A stretch of 13,487 bases of DNA, taken from contig JBCCQH010000150.1 in the NCBI GenBank assembly GCA_039024435.1, positions 1 to 13,487 of the forward strand, in the 5' to 3' direction. Below, piece by piece: positions 6,901 through 13,487 of the stretch (position 1 is its first letter; every line of letters begins with the position of its first letter). Made by a program: the position numbers and the translations under genes. Origin of the DNA: JBCCQH01 sp039024435. Lineage in GTDB: Bacteria; Bacteroidota; Bacteroidia; J057; JADKCL01. A model generated the notes under the pieces. That model was not told where the DNA came from. It searched no databases and saw only the letters and a program-made list of their open reading frames with translations.

Positions 6901-7491
6901 TCAATACACGGCCGCGTCCGAAGTCGCCTGGGTCAAGCCGCAGACGCCTTGGCAATAGCTGGCCGCGTAGCCATTCAAGACAGCATTGCCGTCGCCCCAC
7001 AACTGAATCGAGTTGATGGGATTGCCCCACAGATCGGTTTGGACCGCCTGGATCACGATGACGACTTGGGTACACGCCGCAACCCCGCCTTTGGGAATCG
7101 TGTAGGTATATGAACTGGCCAGCCGGCTGTTGACCCATTGGTACGGAAAGCCCTCGGGTCGGATGCCGCCATTGTTGTCTTTGGGCAGATTTAGCAGGTC
7201 GCCGACGTATACCTGAGCGCTTTGGATGAGCCATCCGTGGTTCATTTCCGCAAGGAAATAGATATCGTTGGCATCGTTCAGGATTTCGAGAGCACCGTAA
7301 TTTGCGGTGGCAATGTCCACCAAATCCGAAGTTTGGCCCAAGCCGCAGGGGGCGTCGGGCCGAACAAGTCCCTCCAAAGAGCCGGTCGACAATTCCGGAG
7401 CCGGCGCAATTTCCGGCTGGATGATCTCCTTTTGACAGCCGAAGGCAAAAAGCAAAAGCAGGATGAAGGTGGATGCAGTTTGTAGTTTCAT
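6901..7491 (-). CDS. Small envelope lipoprotein, function unknown
   Basis: The 196-residue protein has a hydrophobic N-terminus (residues 6-18) ending in LFAFGC with Cys19 as lipid-attachment site; the next residue is Gln. The mature part begins with a Pro-rich linker (about 21-37). It has four further cysteines (49, 140, 180, 184), with the last two close together in SYCQGVCG. The ending LWGDG...YAASYC resembles C-terminal patterns I associate with surface-exposed Bacteroidota hypothetical proteins, but I cannot name a domain. ATG 7491 is chosen; an upstream in-frame TTG at 7506 would add five residues before the lipoprotein signal. This is a well-defined single-gene unit: promoter at 7567-7598, structured leader at 7524-7557 and terminator at 6827-6850. 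Confidence 0.8.
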   Translation of the reverse strand: MKLQTASTFILLLLFAFGCQKEIIQPEIAPAPELSTGSLEGLVRPDAPCGLGQTSDLVDIATANYGALEILNDANDIYFLAEMNHGWLIQSAQVYVGDLLNLPKDNNGGIRPEGFPYQWVNSRLASSYTYTIPKGGVAACTQVVIVIQAVQTDLWGNPINSIQLWGDGNAVLNGYAASYCQGVCGLTQATSDAAVY

Positions 7492-7523
7492 GATTGTGCT
7501 TGACAAAGTTGGCTTTTCGTTTC

Positions 7524-7557
7524 GCTAACCCTACAAACAACCGTTAGCTTGTGTAGG
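7524..7557 (-). promoter_or_regulatory. Interleaved inverted repeats in the lipoprotein leader
   Basis: Read on the minus strand, the order is CCTACA, CAA, GCTAAC, GGTTGTT, TGTAGG, GTTAGC. CCTACA pairs with TGTAGG (7552-7557 and 7530-7535), and GCTAAC pairs with GTTAGC (7543-7548 and 7524-7529). Both are perfect 6-bp stems. Because the partners interleave, the RNA could fold as two alternative hairpins or as a pseudoknot. The absence of a linker between the last two segments favours alternatives. It begins just after the predicted transcription start, 33 bases or more before the start codon. Confidence 0.5.
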
Positions 7558-7566
7558 ATTACGGGG

Positions 7567-7598
7567 CAAAAATATAAGAATTGATCGTTAAGCACAAG
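7567..7598 (-). promoter_or_regulatory. Bacteroidota-type promoter for the lipoprotein gene
   Basis: On the minus strand, CTTG (7598-7595) is followed after 20 bases by TATTTTTG (7574-7567), a full match to the TAnnTTTG -7 consensus. Spacing is as expected for the primary sigma factor of this phylum. Transcription would start near 7560, leaving a leader of about 70 bases before ATG 7491. Confidence 0.75.
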
Positions 7599-7991
7599 CG
7601 TTTTGTGAGAAATTTTTCTCGATAAGTGGCCCATACCATTTATTTTTCCCACTGAGCAGCAGATTAAATTTGGTTGAACCGATTTAGGATCCGCAGGATT
7701 GCATGTAAGAAATTTGCCACAAGTGTCGGAAAAATATTAAGCGCGCGCTTGGCGAATTCGTACTGTCCCGAACTGCGGTGGCGGTAACTGCGACATAAAC
7801 CGCCGCCCCGGCCGACAATGCACCCCGTTGGCTGACATTTGCCGGAATTTCGCGGGGTATTTTCCAATTTTGTGCTAACTTTCGATTGATTGAAGCAGCG
7901 TTTTTCGGATTCGCCAAATTTAAAATCCCCTGGTCGAGGGTGATGTGGTTTGTGCCCCACCGATATTCGGCCTGGAATCAATTATAACCCA
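7599..7991. other. Intergenic region between divergent genes; no convincing gene
   Basis: This stretch separates the minus-strand lipoprotein promoter from the plus-strand propeller gene. It holds a 12-bp palindrome AAGCGCGCGCTT (7739-7750). It also holds a GC hairpin, GGTGGCGGT (7777-7785) with ACCGCCGCC (7799-7807), closed by one G-U pair around a 13-base loop. TAACTTTC at 7876-7883 resembles a -7 box for the propeller gene, but no good -33 element is correctly spaced. Minus-strand open frames here give basic, low-complexity peptides without family features and are not accepted as genes. A small RNA cannot be excluded. Confidence 0.5.
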
Positions 7992-10577
7992 ATGCCTCAA
8001 TTGTACCGTTACCTCAGTCTTGTCATTCTCTTGCTATTGCTCGGCGTTGCCTTTTGGCCCAGCCGGGAAGAAGGTCCACGTACCTATTATGAAATAGTCC
8101 AGCCCGGGCCCCGGGATCCGGGCAAAATGAGTGGTGCATCTCACGCGATGGATCTGTGGTGGAACAGCCGCGCCTACCCCAACGATGTCATTGACATGCA
8201 GGCCCTCTCGGCGGCCCACCAGGAACACAAACTCAATGCGACCGCCGGCAACAAAACTTCCTCCAACGCCTGGGAAGCCATCGGTCCGCACAATGTTGGG
8301 GGACGCACCCTGCGCATCCTCTTCAATCCCCAGAATGAAAACACCCTTTGGCTCGGTTCCGCCGGAGGCGGCCTCTGGGTGAGCCACACCGCCGGGGTCG
8401 GGGCGGATGCCTGGCAGCGGGTTTCCACCGGATTCCCGGTTCTGGGGGTCGCGGCCATCGCCATTAACCCACTCGATACCAACGAGATGTACATCGGCAC
8501 CGGCGAGGTATACAACTACCAAAAAGTCGGCAATCGCGTAGCAATTCGCACCACCCGGGGCTCCTACGGCATCGGTATTTTGAAATCTACCGATGGCGGA
8601 GTGACCTGGAACAAGAGCCTGGACTGGGGCTACTCTGAACTCAAAGGGGTCCAGGACATGCTCATCAACCCGCAAAACCCGAATACGGTATTTGCTGCGA
8701 CCTCCGAAGGGATCTACCGCAGTCTGGATGCGGGGGCCACCTGGAATGTCGTCGAGACCATGCTGATGGCCACCGATTTGGAATACCATCCCACCGATAC
8801 CAATGTCCTGGTGGCGGCTCTGGGAAACTTTGCCACCTTCGGCCATGGCATCTACCGCAGCCTCGACGGTGGCGCCACCTGGAACAAGTCCCTCAGCGGC
8901 TTGCCCACGAGCTACACCGGCAAGGCCACCCTTTCGGTCACCGCCGATGCGCCCTACCTTTGGTACGCCAGCATTGCCGATTCGCTGGCCGGGATCGGGC
9001 TGTACCGCTCCACCAACAATGGCGCTTCCTGGGCCCAGATCAACAACACCGATTACGCCCTCTACCAAGGTTGGTACTCGCACGACGTTGGGGTCAGCCC
9101 CTTCGACCGCGATTGGGTGATGTGCGTCGGGGTTGACGCCTGGAAATCCGCGGATGGGGGCGCCAGTCTGGGCCGGGTGAGCTTCTGGTTCAATTGGTTT
9201 CTCAATTTTGCTCCGACCATCGGGGGGCAGGAAGGCTCGGCCGATTATGTCCACGCGGACATCCACGAGATCGTCTACCATCCCTCGAACCCGAACACGG
9301 TCTACTTCGCCACCGACGGCGGGGTCTTCCGCAGCCAAGACCAGGCTACGACATTTACCGGGCACAATGGCCGCCTGCAAACGACCCAGTTCTACGCCAA
9401 TCTCTCCAACAGCACGCAGGACTCCAACCTGGCCATCGGCGGTTTGCAGGACAACTCCACGGTGGTCTACGATGGCACCAAGGCCTGGTACAAGGTCATC
9501 GGGGGCGACGGTTGCCACACCGAAATCAATCCCCAGGACGACAACGTCATCTACGGATCGGCCCAGTACCTCTACCTGGCAAAATCCACCAACCGAGGAG
9601 TCAGCTTTGATCCTTTGAACCTGCCCCCGGGCGGCTCTTTCAATACCGCTTTTGTGTCGCCCTACAGCATGTGCGATGCCTTCCCCGAATTGCTCGTCGC
9701 CGCCCGCGACGAAGTCTATACCTCGACCAACGGTGGAAATACCTGGAACCTCGCCGCCAGCACGATCAATTCGCGGCCGGTCCTGAAAATCGAGATCGAT
9801 CCCACCAATTGCACGACCATCTGGGCGTCCATGGTGCCGGGCAATGGCATCCGCTCCCAGCTCTACCGCTCGACCGACTTCGGCAATAGCTGGGTCGACG
9901 TAACCGGAACGCTGCCCGATCGCTACTACCACGACATCGCGGTCAATCTCCAGGACGCCAACCAAGCTTACGTGGCTTTGGGCGGATTCGGGACCGACCA
10001 CGCCTTTACCACCACCGATGCCGGGGCCACCTGGAACTCGATCAGCAATGGCTTGCCCGATGTCCCGGCCAACAATATTCTGCCCGATCCGCAGAATCCG
10101 TCGATCCTCTACCTCGCCAACGATCTGGGCGTCTACGTCTCAACCGACGCCGGCGCCAACTGGACCTCCTACTCGACCGATCTACCGGAAGCAGTCATCG
10201 GGATGGATCTGAGCTACTCCCCGGCGAACCGCAAGTTGCGCCTGGCGACCCACGGAAATGGCGTCTTTGAGGTGGACATGTTGTCCCCCATTGTGGGCAT
10301 TGCCCCGCCGGTGGACCGCGAATTTGTTGCCGCCCTGATGCCCAATCCGGCAGTGGACCAGTCGCGTCTCCGCTTTGAATTACCGGAAGCGGCTTCCGGC
10401 CGCATCGAAGTTCGGGCCATCGATGGACGGGCGGTCGTCGCTCCCCTGGACATGGATTTGGGCTCGGGAGTCCACGAGATTGCGCTCCCGGTAAATGAAC
10501 TCGCCGCGGGCACCTACCTCGTCAACGTAACCTTCGGCGAACTCCACACGGTTGAGCGCCTACTGGTAACGAATTAA
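7992..10577 (+). CDS. Secreted Asp-box (BNR/sortilin-like) beta-propeller protein with T9SS sorting domain
   Basis: The 861-residue protein has an N-terminal hydrophobic signal (about residues 7-21). A WEAIGPHNVGGRT-type segment opens the propeller region. Asp-box motifs of the SxDGGxTW type recur at residues 199, 244, 290, 340, 386, 578, 627, 674 and 717, with degenerate ones at 448 and 532. Spacing is mostly 43-50 residues, as in sortilin or photosynthesis-system-like propellers. The number of motifs suggests a double or ten-bladed propeller. From about residue 783 (MPNPAVDQ) to the end, a beta-sandwich with GTYLVNV and a final ERLLVTN matches a type A T9SS sorting domain, so the protein should cross the outer membrane and be attached or released at the surface. 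No catalytic residues are recognisable; ligand binding or glycan interaction is only a guess. ATG 7992 is used because in-frame TTG 7950 precedes the signal peptide. Confidence 0.88.
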   Translation: MPQLYRYLSLVILLLLLGVAFWPSREEGPRTYYEIVQPGPRDPGKMSGASHAMDLWWNSRAYPNDVIDMQALSAAHQEHKLNATAGNKTSSNAWEAIGPHNVGGRTLRILFNPQNENTLWLGSAGGGLWVSHTAGVGADAWQRVSTGFPVLGVAAIAINPLDTNEMYIGTGEVYNYQKVGNRVAIRTTRGSYGIGILKSTDGGVTWNKSLDWGYSELKGVQDMLINPQNPNTVFAATSEGIYRSLDAGATWNVVETMLMATDLEYHPTDTNVLVAALGNFATFGHGIYRSLDGGATWNKSLSGLPTSYTGKATLSVTADAPYLWYASIADSLAGIGLYRSTNNGASWAQINNTDYALYQGWYSHDVGVSPFDRDWVMCVGVDAWKSADGGASLGRVSFWFNWFLNFAPTIGGQEGSADYVHADIHEIVYHPSNPNTVYFATDGGVFRSQDQATTFTGHNGRLQTTQFYANLSNSTQDSNLAIGGLQDNSTVVYDGTKAWYKVIGGDGCHTEINPQDDNVIYGSAQYLYLAKSTNRGVSFDPLNLPPGGSFNTAFVSPYSMCDAFPELLVAARDEVYTSTNGGNTWNLAASTINSRPVLKIEIDPTNCTTIWASMVPGNGIRSQLYRSTDFGNSWVDVTGTLPDRYYHDIAVNLQDANQAYVALGGFGTDHAFTTTDAGATWNSISNGLPDVPANNILPDPQNPSILYLANDLGVYVSTDAGANWTSYSTDLPEAVIGMDLSYSPANRKLRLATHGNGVFEVDMLSPIVGIAPPVDREFVAALMPNPAVDQSRLRFELPEAASGRIEVRAIDGRAVVAPLDMDLGSGVHEIALPVNELAAGTYLVNVTFGELHTVERLLVTN

Positions 10578-10614
10578 AACCCGGAAAAATTGAATGAATG
10601 CGTCGGGGGACTCG

Positions 10615-10634
10615 AAATCGGGTCTCCCGATTTT
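10615..10634 (+). terminator. Probable terminator after the propeller gene
   Basis: AAATCGGG (10615-10622) pairs with CCCGATTT (10626-10633) around a TCT loop, and the T-run continues one base further. It starts 38 bases after the propeller stop. The T-tract is short and partly inside the stem, so efficiency is uncertain. Its position also argues that the next gene does not begin at ATG 10594. Confidence 0.5.
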
Positions 10635-10689
10635 GGTATTTACCCGCTCCCTTTGGCGCAGTTTTTGTACCTTATTTCTACAAAACAAA

Positions 10690-11187
10690 ATGATGCTTAT
10701 GCCACGAACCCTACCCACTTTTCTCCCCCCTGGCCGATCCATCGGCCTAGCTTTTATTCTGCTGCTGCTCACTGCCTCACTGGCATCTGCCCAAAACAGC
10801 GCTTGGGACGGTGAACCGGACGAAGATGACGAAACGTCCACCCAAGTCGTCGACGAGGCCGCCTGGGATGTGCCCGCAGGCAAACACGACGATGCCGTCA
10901 TCCGCCTGAACGGGGAGGATTTTCCCATGACCGACGACCTAGAAGTGATGCGCCGGGAAACCCTTGACGTCAAAGTCCGCTACCTCAAGCCCGGATCCGC
11001 CGTCATCATCAAAATGCAAAAGGGCGGCATTGCCCTGAAACGCAAGGTTTTCTACTGCAACGAAAAAGGGCAATTGGATCTGGAGGTCCGCACCGGAAAG
11101 AAACGCGTCTCCGGCAATGCGGTGCTGTATTACATCCCCTCAAATGGCATCAAAAAAGAGCGCAAAGTCCACATCGCGGTAAAGTGA
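10690..11187 (+). CDS. Small secreted protein of unknown function, acidic N-terminus and basic C-terminus
   Basis: I do not recognise this 165-residue protein. It has a signal peptide with a leucine-rich core (about residues 19-31) and an ASAQ cleavage site near residue 35. The mature N-terminus (36-70) is strongly acidic and contains two loosely similar blocks, AWDGEPDEDDE and AWDVPAGKHDD. Residues 90-165 are basic and alternate polar and hydrophobic residues (VKVRYLKPGSAVIIKMQ, then KRKVFYCNEKGQLDLEVR). A small beta-sandwich domain is likely. ATG 10690 is chosen for the signal peptide; ATG 10699 also works. The upstream ATG 10594 would overlap the preceding terminator. A TACCTTAT stretch at 10668-10675 might be a weak -7 box. 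The gene converges on ddl with only 22 bases between the two stops. Confidence 0.7.
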   Translation: MMLMPRTLPTFLPPGRSIGLAFILLLLTASLASAQNSAWDGEPDEDDETSTQVVDEAAWDVPAGKHDDAVIRLNGEDFPMTDDLEVMRRETLDVKVRYLKPGSAVIIKMQKGGIALKRKVFYCNEKGQLDLEVRTGKKRVSGNAVLYYIPSNGIKKERKVHIAVK

Positions 11188-11209
11188 CCCGGTGATCGGC
11201 ACGTTTGCG

Positions 11210-12310
11210 TTACATCGCCGAGCGCAGGTTGCGTTCGGCAGTCTTGTGCTCAATGGCCAGGTTCAACAGCTGCGTGATCAGTTCGCCGTAAGCAATGCCG
11301 CTCAGTCCCCAGAGGCTGGGGTACATGCTGATCTTAGTGAAGCCAGGCAGGGTGTTGACTTCATTGACCACCAAGTCTCCGCTTGGGGTCAGGAAAAAAT
11401 CGACCCGGGAAAGCCCTCGGCATTCCAGCACTTGGTAAGTCTTCACCGCCAATGCTTGCACCCGCTCCACCGTTTCGGCGTCCAGATCGGGCGCGGGCAG
11501 TAGCAGCGCCGCCCCCTTGTCGTCGATGTATTTCGCCGCGTAATCGTAGAAGCCGTCCTCGGGCACAATTTCCCCGATCACCGAGCCTTGGGGCGCAGTG
11601 TTGCCGAGCACCGCACACTCAATTTCCCGCCCTACAATGCCCTGTTCGACCACGATCTTGAGGTCAAAGGCAAAGGCGAGGTCGAGTGCCTCTTCGAATC
11701 CGGCGGCGTCGGTCACTTTGCTGATTCCCACCGAGGAGCCCAGGTTTGCCGGCTTGACGAACAAGGGCAATTGCAAGTGCTGACGGACCTCCGCGAAATC
11801 GATCTCGGCGCGCTGGTGCTTGTGGTAGACCAAAAATGGAGCATTGGGGATACCGGCTTGGGTCAGTAAGCGCTTGGCCACGTCCTTGTCCATGGCCACC
11901 GCCGAACCGAGTACATCCGGCCCGACGAAGGCCCAATCCAGGTGCTGCATGAGCCCTTGCATGGTGCCATCTTCGCCGTAGGGCCCATGCAAAATTCCAA
12001 AGGCCACGTCCGGTTCGGGCAACACCTGACCCGAACTTAAATCGATCAGGTGCGGAGCCGGTCCCCCAGGCTTCACCGCCAGGGGCCGCGAACGGTCGTG
12101 CAGCGCCACAGTTTTGGGATCTTGGTCCTGGTCCAGAAACCGCGCTTCCTTCTGCAAAAACCAAGCCCCCGACTTGTCGATCCCAATCAACAGCGGTTCA
12201 AACCGCGCCCGATCCAGCGCGCGAATAATGTTCATGGCCGAGATCAGGGAAATCTCATGCTCGGCCGATTTACCGCCAAAGAGAATGGCTACCCGTTGCT
12301 TAGTATTCAT
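11210..12310 (-). CDS. ddl: D-alanine--D-alanine ligase
   Basis: This ATP-grasp enzyme joins two D-alanines to make the dipeptide terminus of peptidoglycan precursors in the cytoplasm. The 366-residue length is normal. Visible motifs, in order, are FGGKSAEHEIS (11-21, with Glu17 for the first D-Ala), HGPYGEDG (108-115), the ATP-binding VKPANLGSSVG (185-195), FYDYAAKY (254-261), RVDFF (302-306) and NEVNTLPGF (316-324). The last two hold the expected Arg302 and the metal- and substrate-binding Glu317 and Asn319. ATG 12310 fits the usual N-terminus. The gene is downstream of the M48 protease gene on the same strand, across 120 bases that contain a dispersed repeat. I see no strong promoter there, so read-through from the M48 gene is possible. 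No mur or fts genes are adjacent. Confidence 0.96.
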   Translation of the reverse strand: MNTKQRVAILFGGKSAEHEISLISAMNIIRALDRARFEPLLIGIDKSGAWFLQKEARFLDQDQDPKTVALHDRSRPLAVKPGGPAPHLIDLSSGQVLPEPDVAFGILHGPYGEDGTMQGLMQHLDWAFVGPDVLGSAVAMDKDVAKRLLTQAGIPNAPFLVYHKHQRAEIDFAEVRQHLQLPLFVKPANLGSSVGISKVTDAAGFEEALDLAFAFDLKIVVEQGIVGREIECAVLGNTAPQGSVIGEIVPEDGFYDYAAKYIDDKGAALLLPAPDLDAETVERVQALAVKTYQVLECRGLSRVDFFLTPSGDLVVNEVNTLPGFTKISMYPSLWGLSGIAYGELITQLLNLAIEHKTAERNLRSAM

Positions 12311-12319
12311 GGCGTTTCT

Positions 12320-12420
12320 GATGCTCGACTTCTGGATTCTGGTTTCCGATGAGTTTCATTCGGAAGCAAGATACAATTTCTAGCGGTTGATTGCGGCGCA
12401 GCCGCCCATCGGAAATCAGA
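12320..12420. repeat. Intergenic repeat (family 2, copy B), diverged and interrupted
   Basis: GATGCTCGA (12320-12328), with a following TTCTG-rich stretch, matches the left part of the repeat at 5188. GATTGCGGCGCAGCCGCC (12389-12406), followed by GGAAATCAGA, matches its core and right part. About 40 unrelated bases separate the two parts, and the long perfect hairpin of copy A is lost. A short GCGGC-GCA-GCCGC hairpin (12393-12405) remains. It fills most of the gap between the M48 and ddl genes. Confidence 0.5.
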
Positions 12421-12430
12421 GCGTCAAAAA

Positions 12431-13237
12431 TCAAATTCCGTACTTGGCTGCCATGGCCCGGGCACGGGGGATCGATTCCCGGAGTTTTTTGATCCGGGTG
12501 GAAGGTGAGGGATGGGTGCTCAGGAATTCCGGCGGGCTCTGGCCGTTCGAAGCCTGCGACATGCGCTGCCAAAAGGGAACCGCTGCTTCCGGATCATAGC
12601 CGGCCATCGCCATGAAAATCAGGCCCATCTCGTCGGCTTCGGATTCGTGAAGGCGGCTGAACGGCAAGATCGCCCCGACCTGGGCCCCGACACCGTAAGC
12701 CTGCATGAAGAGTTGCTGGGTCTGTTGGGGCTTGTTGCTTATGGCCACCGAAAGGGCCGTACCGCCGGCTTGAGCGGCGAGGCCTTGACTCATGCGCTCG
12801 TTGCCGTGGTTGGCGATGGCGTGGGCAATTTCGTGGCCCATTACAACCGCGAGACCGTCTTTGTCTTGCGCGACGGGCAAAAGACCACTGTAGACCACAA
12901 CTTTGCCGCCAGGCATGCACCAGGCATTGACCGTGGGATCGTCGACGAGATTGAATTCCCATTTGTAGCCCTGCAATTCCTTCGAGAGGCCTTTCTCCCG
13001 GAAATATTTCGTAACCGCCCGTTGAATATTCGTGCCTACCTCGCGGACCATGGCGGTCTGCTGGGCGTTTTGGCTGGGCGGATTTTGTGAGAGGAAGTCT
13101 TGGTACTGGGTGAAACTCATGCTGTTCAGCGTGGAGTTTGGCAGCAGCTTCATTTGCCGGCGTCCGGTAATCGGCACTTTTTTGCAAGCGGAAATGACCA
13201 GGGTAAGGGACAGGAGGGCAATCAAATATCGTTTCAT
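12431..13237 (-). CDS. M48 family zinc metalloprotease, lipoprotein
   Basis: This 268-residue envelope protease belongs to the M48 family, near the LoiP/YcaL/BepA types that take part in outer-membrane quality control. The N-terminal segment ends in the lipobox VISAC, with Cys18. The catalytic HEIAH motif (His135, Glu136, His139) is in VVMGHEIAHAIANHG, and the third zinc ligand lies in ESEADEMG (198-205). The upstream substrate-strand motif NAWCMPGGKVVVYSGLL (104-120) and the conserved STHPSPSTRI (240-249) are both present. No C-terminal TPR region is visible, so it is shorter than BepA. ATG 13237 is chosen because in-frame TTG 13279 would place residues before the signal and cross a leader hairpin. 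It is upstream of ddl, and a MITE-like element lies 114 bp ahead of the start codon. Confidence 0.94.
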   Translation of the reverse strand: MKRYLIALLSLTLVISACKKVPITGRRQMKLLPNSTLNSMSFTQYQDFLSQNPPSQNAQQTAMVREVGTNIQRAVTKYFREKGLSKELQGYKWEFNLVDDPTVNAWCMPGGKVVVYSGLLPVAQDKDGLAVVMGHEIAHAIANHGNERMSQGLAAQAGGTALSVAISNKPQQTQQLFMQAYGVGAQVGAILPFSRLHESEADEMGLIFMAMAGYDPEAAVPFWQRMSQASNGQSPPEFLSTHPSPSTRIKKLRESIPRARAMAAKYGI

Positions 13238-13250
13238 CAATGCAAATCGT

Positions 13251-13286
13251 TTCAGGTTCCGTTGCGTGAATTTACGCAATCCTGAA
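13251..13286 (-). promoter_or_regulatory. Dyad-symmetric site or leader hairpin ahead of the M48 gene
   Basis: Two nested perfect 6-bp inverted repeats are present: TTCAGG (13251-13256) with CCTGAA (13281-13286) outside, and TTGCGT (13262-13267) with ACGCAA (13274-13279) inside. The unpaired sides are five bases and one base. It ends 13 bases before ATG 13237, so it could be an operator or an mRNA hairpin affecting initiation. No clear promoter consensus is seen upstream. Confidence 0.45.
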
Positions 13287-13351
13287 CGACGGGGTTTTTC
13301 TATTCGACCAAAACCGAAAATCGAAGTGCGAATGCCCGGGTTTGGCCCTTA

Positions 13352-13487
13352 GAGGCTGTTTAAAATTGGTTTGTGAAATTTGCTATCGCAGATTTTTTTG
13401 TCTCTCAAAGCTCATTTTGGAGTCCATAGCCAAAGCTATGGGCGAGAAAATAGCGGAAGAGAGGCGGAAAAAGATGCCATAGCAAAA
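13352..13487 (-). mobile_element. MITE-like palindromic repeat, copy 3 (inverted, cut by window end)
   Basis: The plus strand begins GAGGCTGTTTAAA at 13352, preceded by TTA (13349-13351), again a TNA target. Read on the minus strand it matches copy 1 with a single difference that I can find over about 136 bases. The central stem CCATAGC (13424-13430) / GCTATGG (13435-13441) is intact. The last 25 or so bases, including the other terminal repeat, are beyond the window. The same end that faces htrA in copy 2 faces the M48 protease gene here. Confidence 0.8.

Noticed and set aside
7664..7981. Minus-strand open frames in the intergenic region before the propeller gene
   Set aside because: The translations are basic and low in recognisable structure, with no start context, signal or domain.
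8034..10001. A 655-codon open frame on the minus strand inside the propeller gene
   Set aside because: It is a shadow of a GC-rich repetitive gene. The plus-strand frame has Asp-box motifs, a signal peptide and a sorting domain; the minus frame has no export signal and no recognisable domain.
10594..10689. An upstream ATG start for the small secreted protein
   Set aside because: It would begin before a probable terminator hairpin and place 32 residues ahead of a clear signal peptide.

Overview
The window looks like ordinary chromosomal DNA from a moderately GC-rich member of the Bacteroidota. Four things point there: a C-terminal domain typical of type IX secretion (T9SS) cargo, several lipoproteins, promoters of the TTG-N20-TAnnTTTG type, and no obvious Shine-Dalgarno sequences. 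Saprospiria or a related class is my best guess, but that is inference. Nearly every gene encodes an envelope or secreted protein.

Layout, left to right. (1) 1-143: a repeat element cut by the window edge. (2) 247-987 (-): an outer-membrane beta-barrel-like protein with a large hairpin directly after its stop. (3) 1142-1303: a complete 162-bp copy of the same repeat. (4) 1440-2912 (+): an HtrA/Deg serine protease with a terminator. (5) 3123-5171 (+): an M13 metallopeptidase lipoprotein with its own promoter. (6) 5172-5404: non-coding DNA full of inverted repeats. (7) 5405-6082 (+): a HAD-family hydrolase. (8) 6137-6808 (+): a secreted WG-repeat-like protein. (9) 6901-7491 (-): a lipoprotein with a clear promoter, leader structure and terminator. 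(10) 7599-7991: a gap with no convincing gene. (11) 7992-10577 (+): a large Asp-box beta-propeller protein carrying a T9SS sorting domain. (12) 10690-11187 (+): a small secreted protein of unknown function. (13) 11210-12310 (-): D-alanine--D-alanine ligase. (14) 12431-13237 (-): an M48 metalloprotease lipoprotein. (15) 13352-13487: a third copy of the repeat, inverted and cut by the window end.

The genes share an envelope theme: three proteases of different families (HtrA, M13, M48), a peptidoglycan precursor ligase and several exported proteins. They do not form one operon: orientation changes repeatedly, and terminators or promoters separate most units. The most notable object is the repeat. 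It is a short element without a coding region, with 13-bp terminal inverted repeats and 3-bp TNA target duplications, and the whole element is one imperfect palindrome centred on a conserved 7-bp stem. It resembles a MITE mobilised by an IS5-type transposase. Two copies sit 115-136 bp upstream of protease genes with the same end facing the gene. Because both window edges lie inside copies, the window may be an assembly contig that broke at this repeat. I see no rRNA, tRNA, CRISPR array or defence system.
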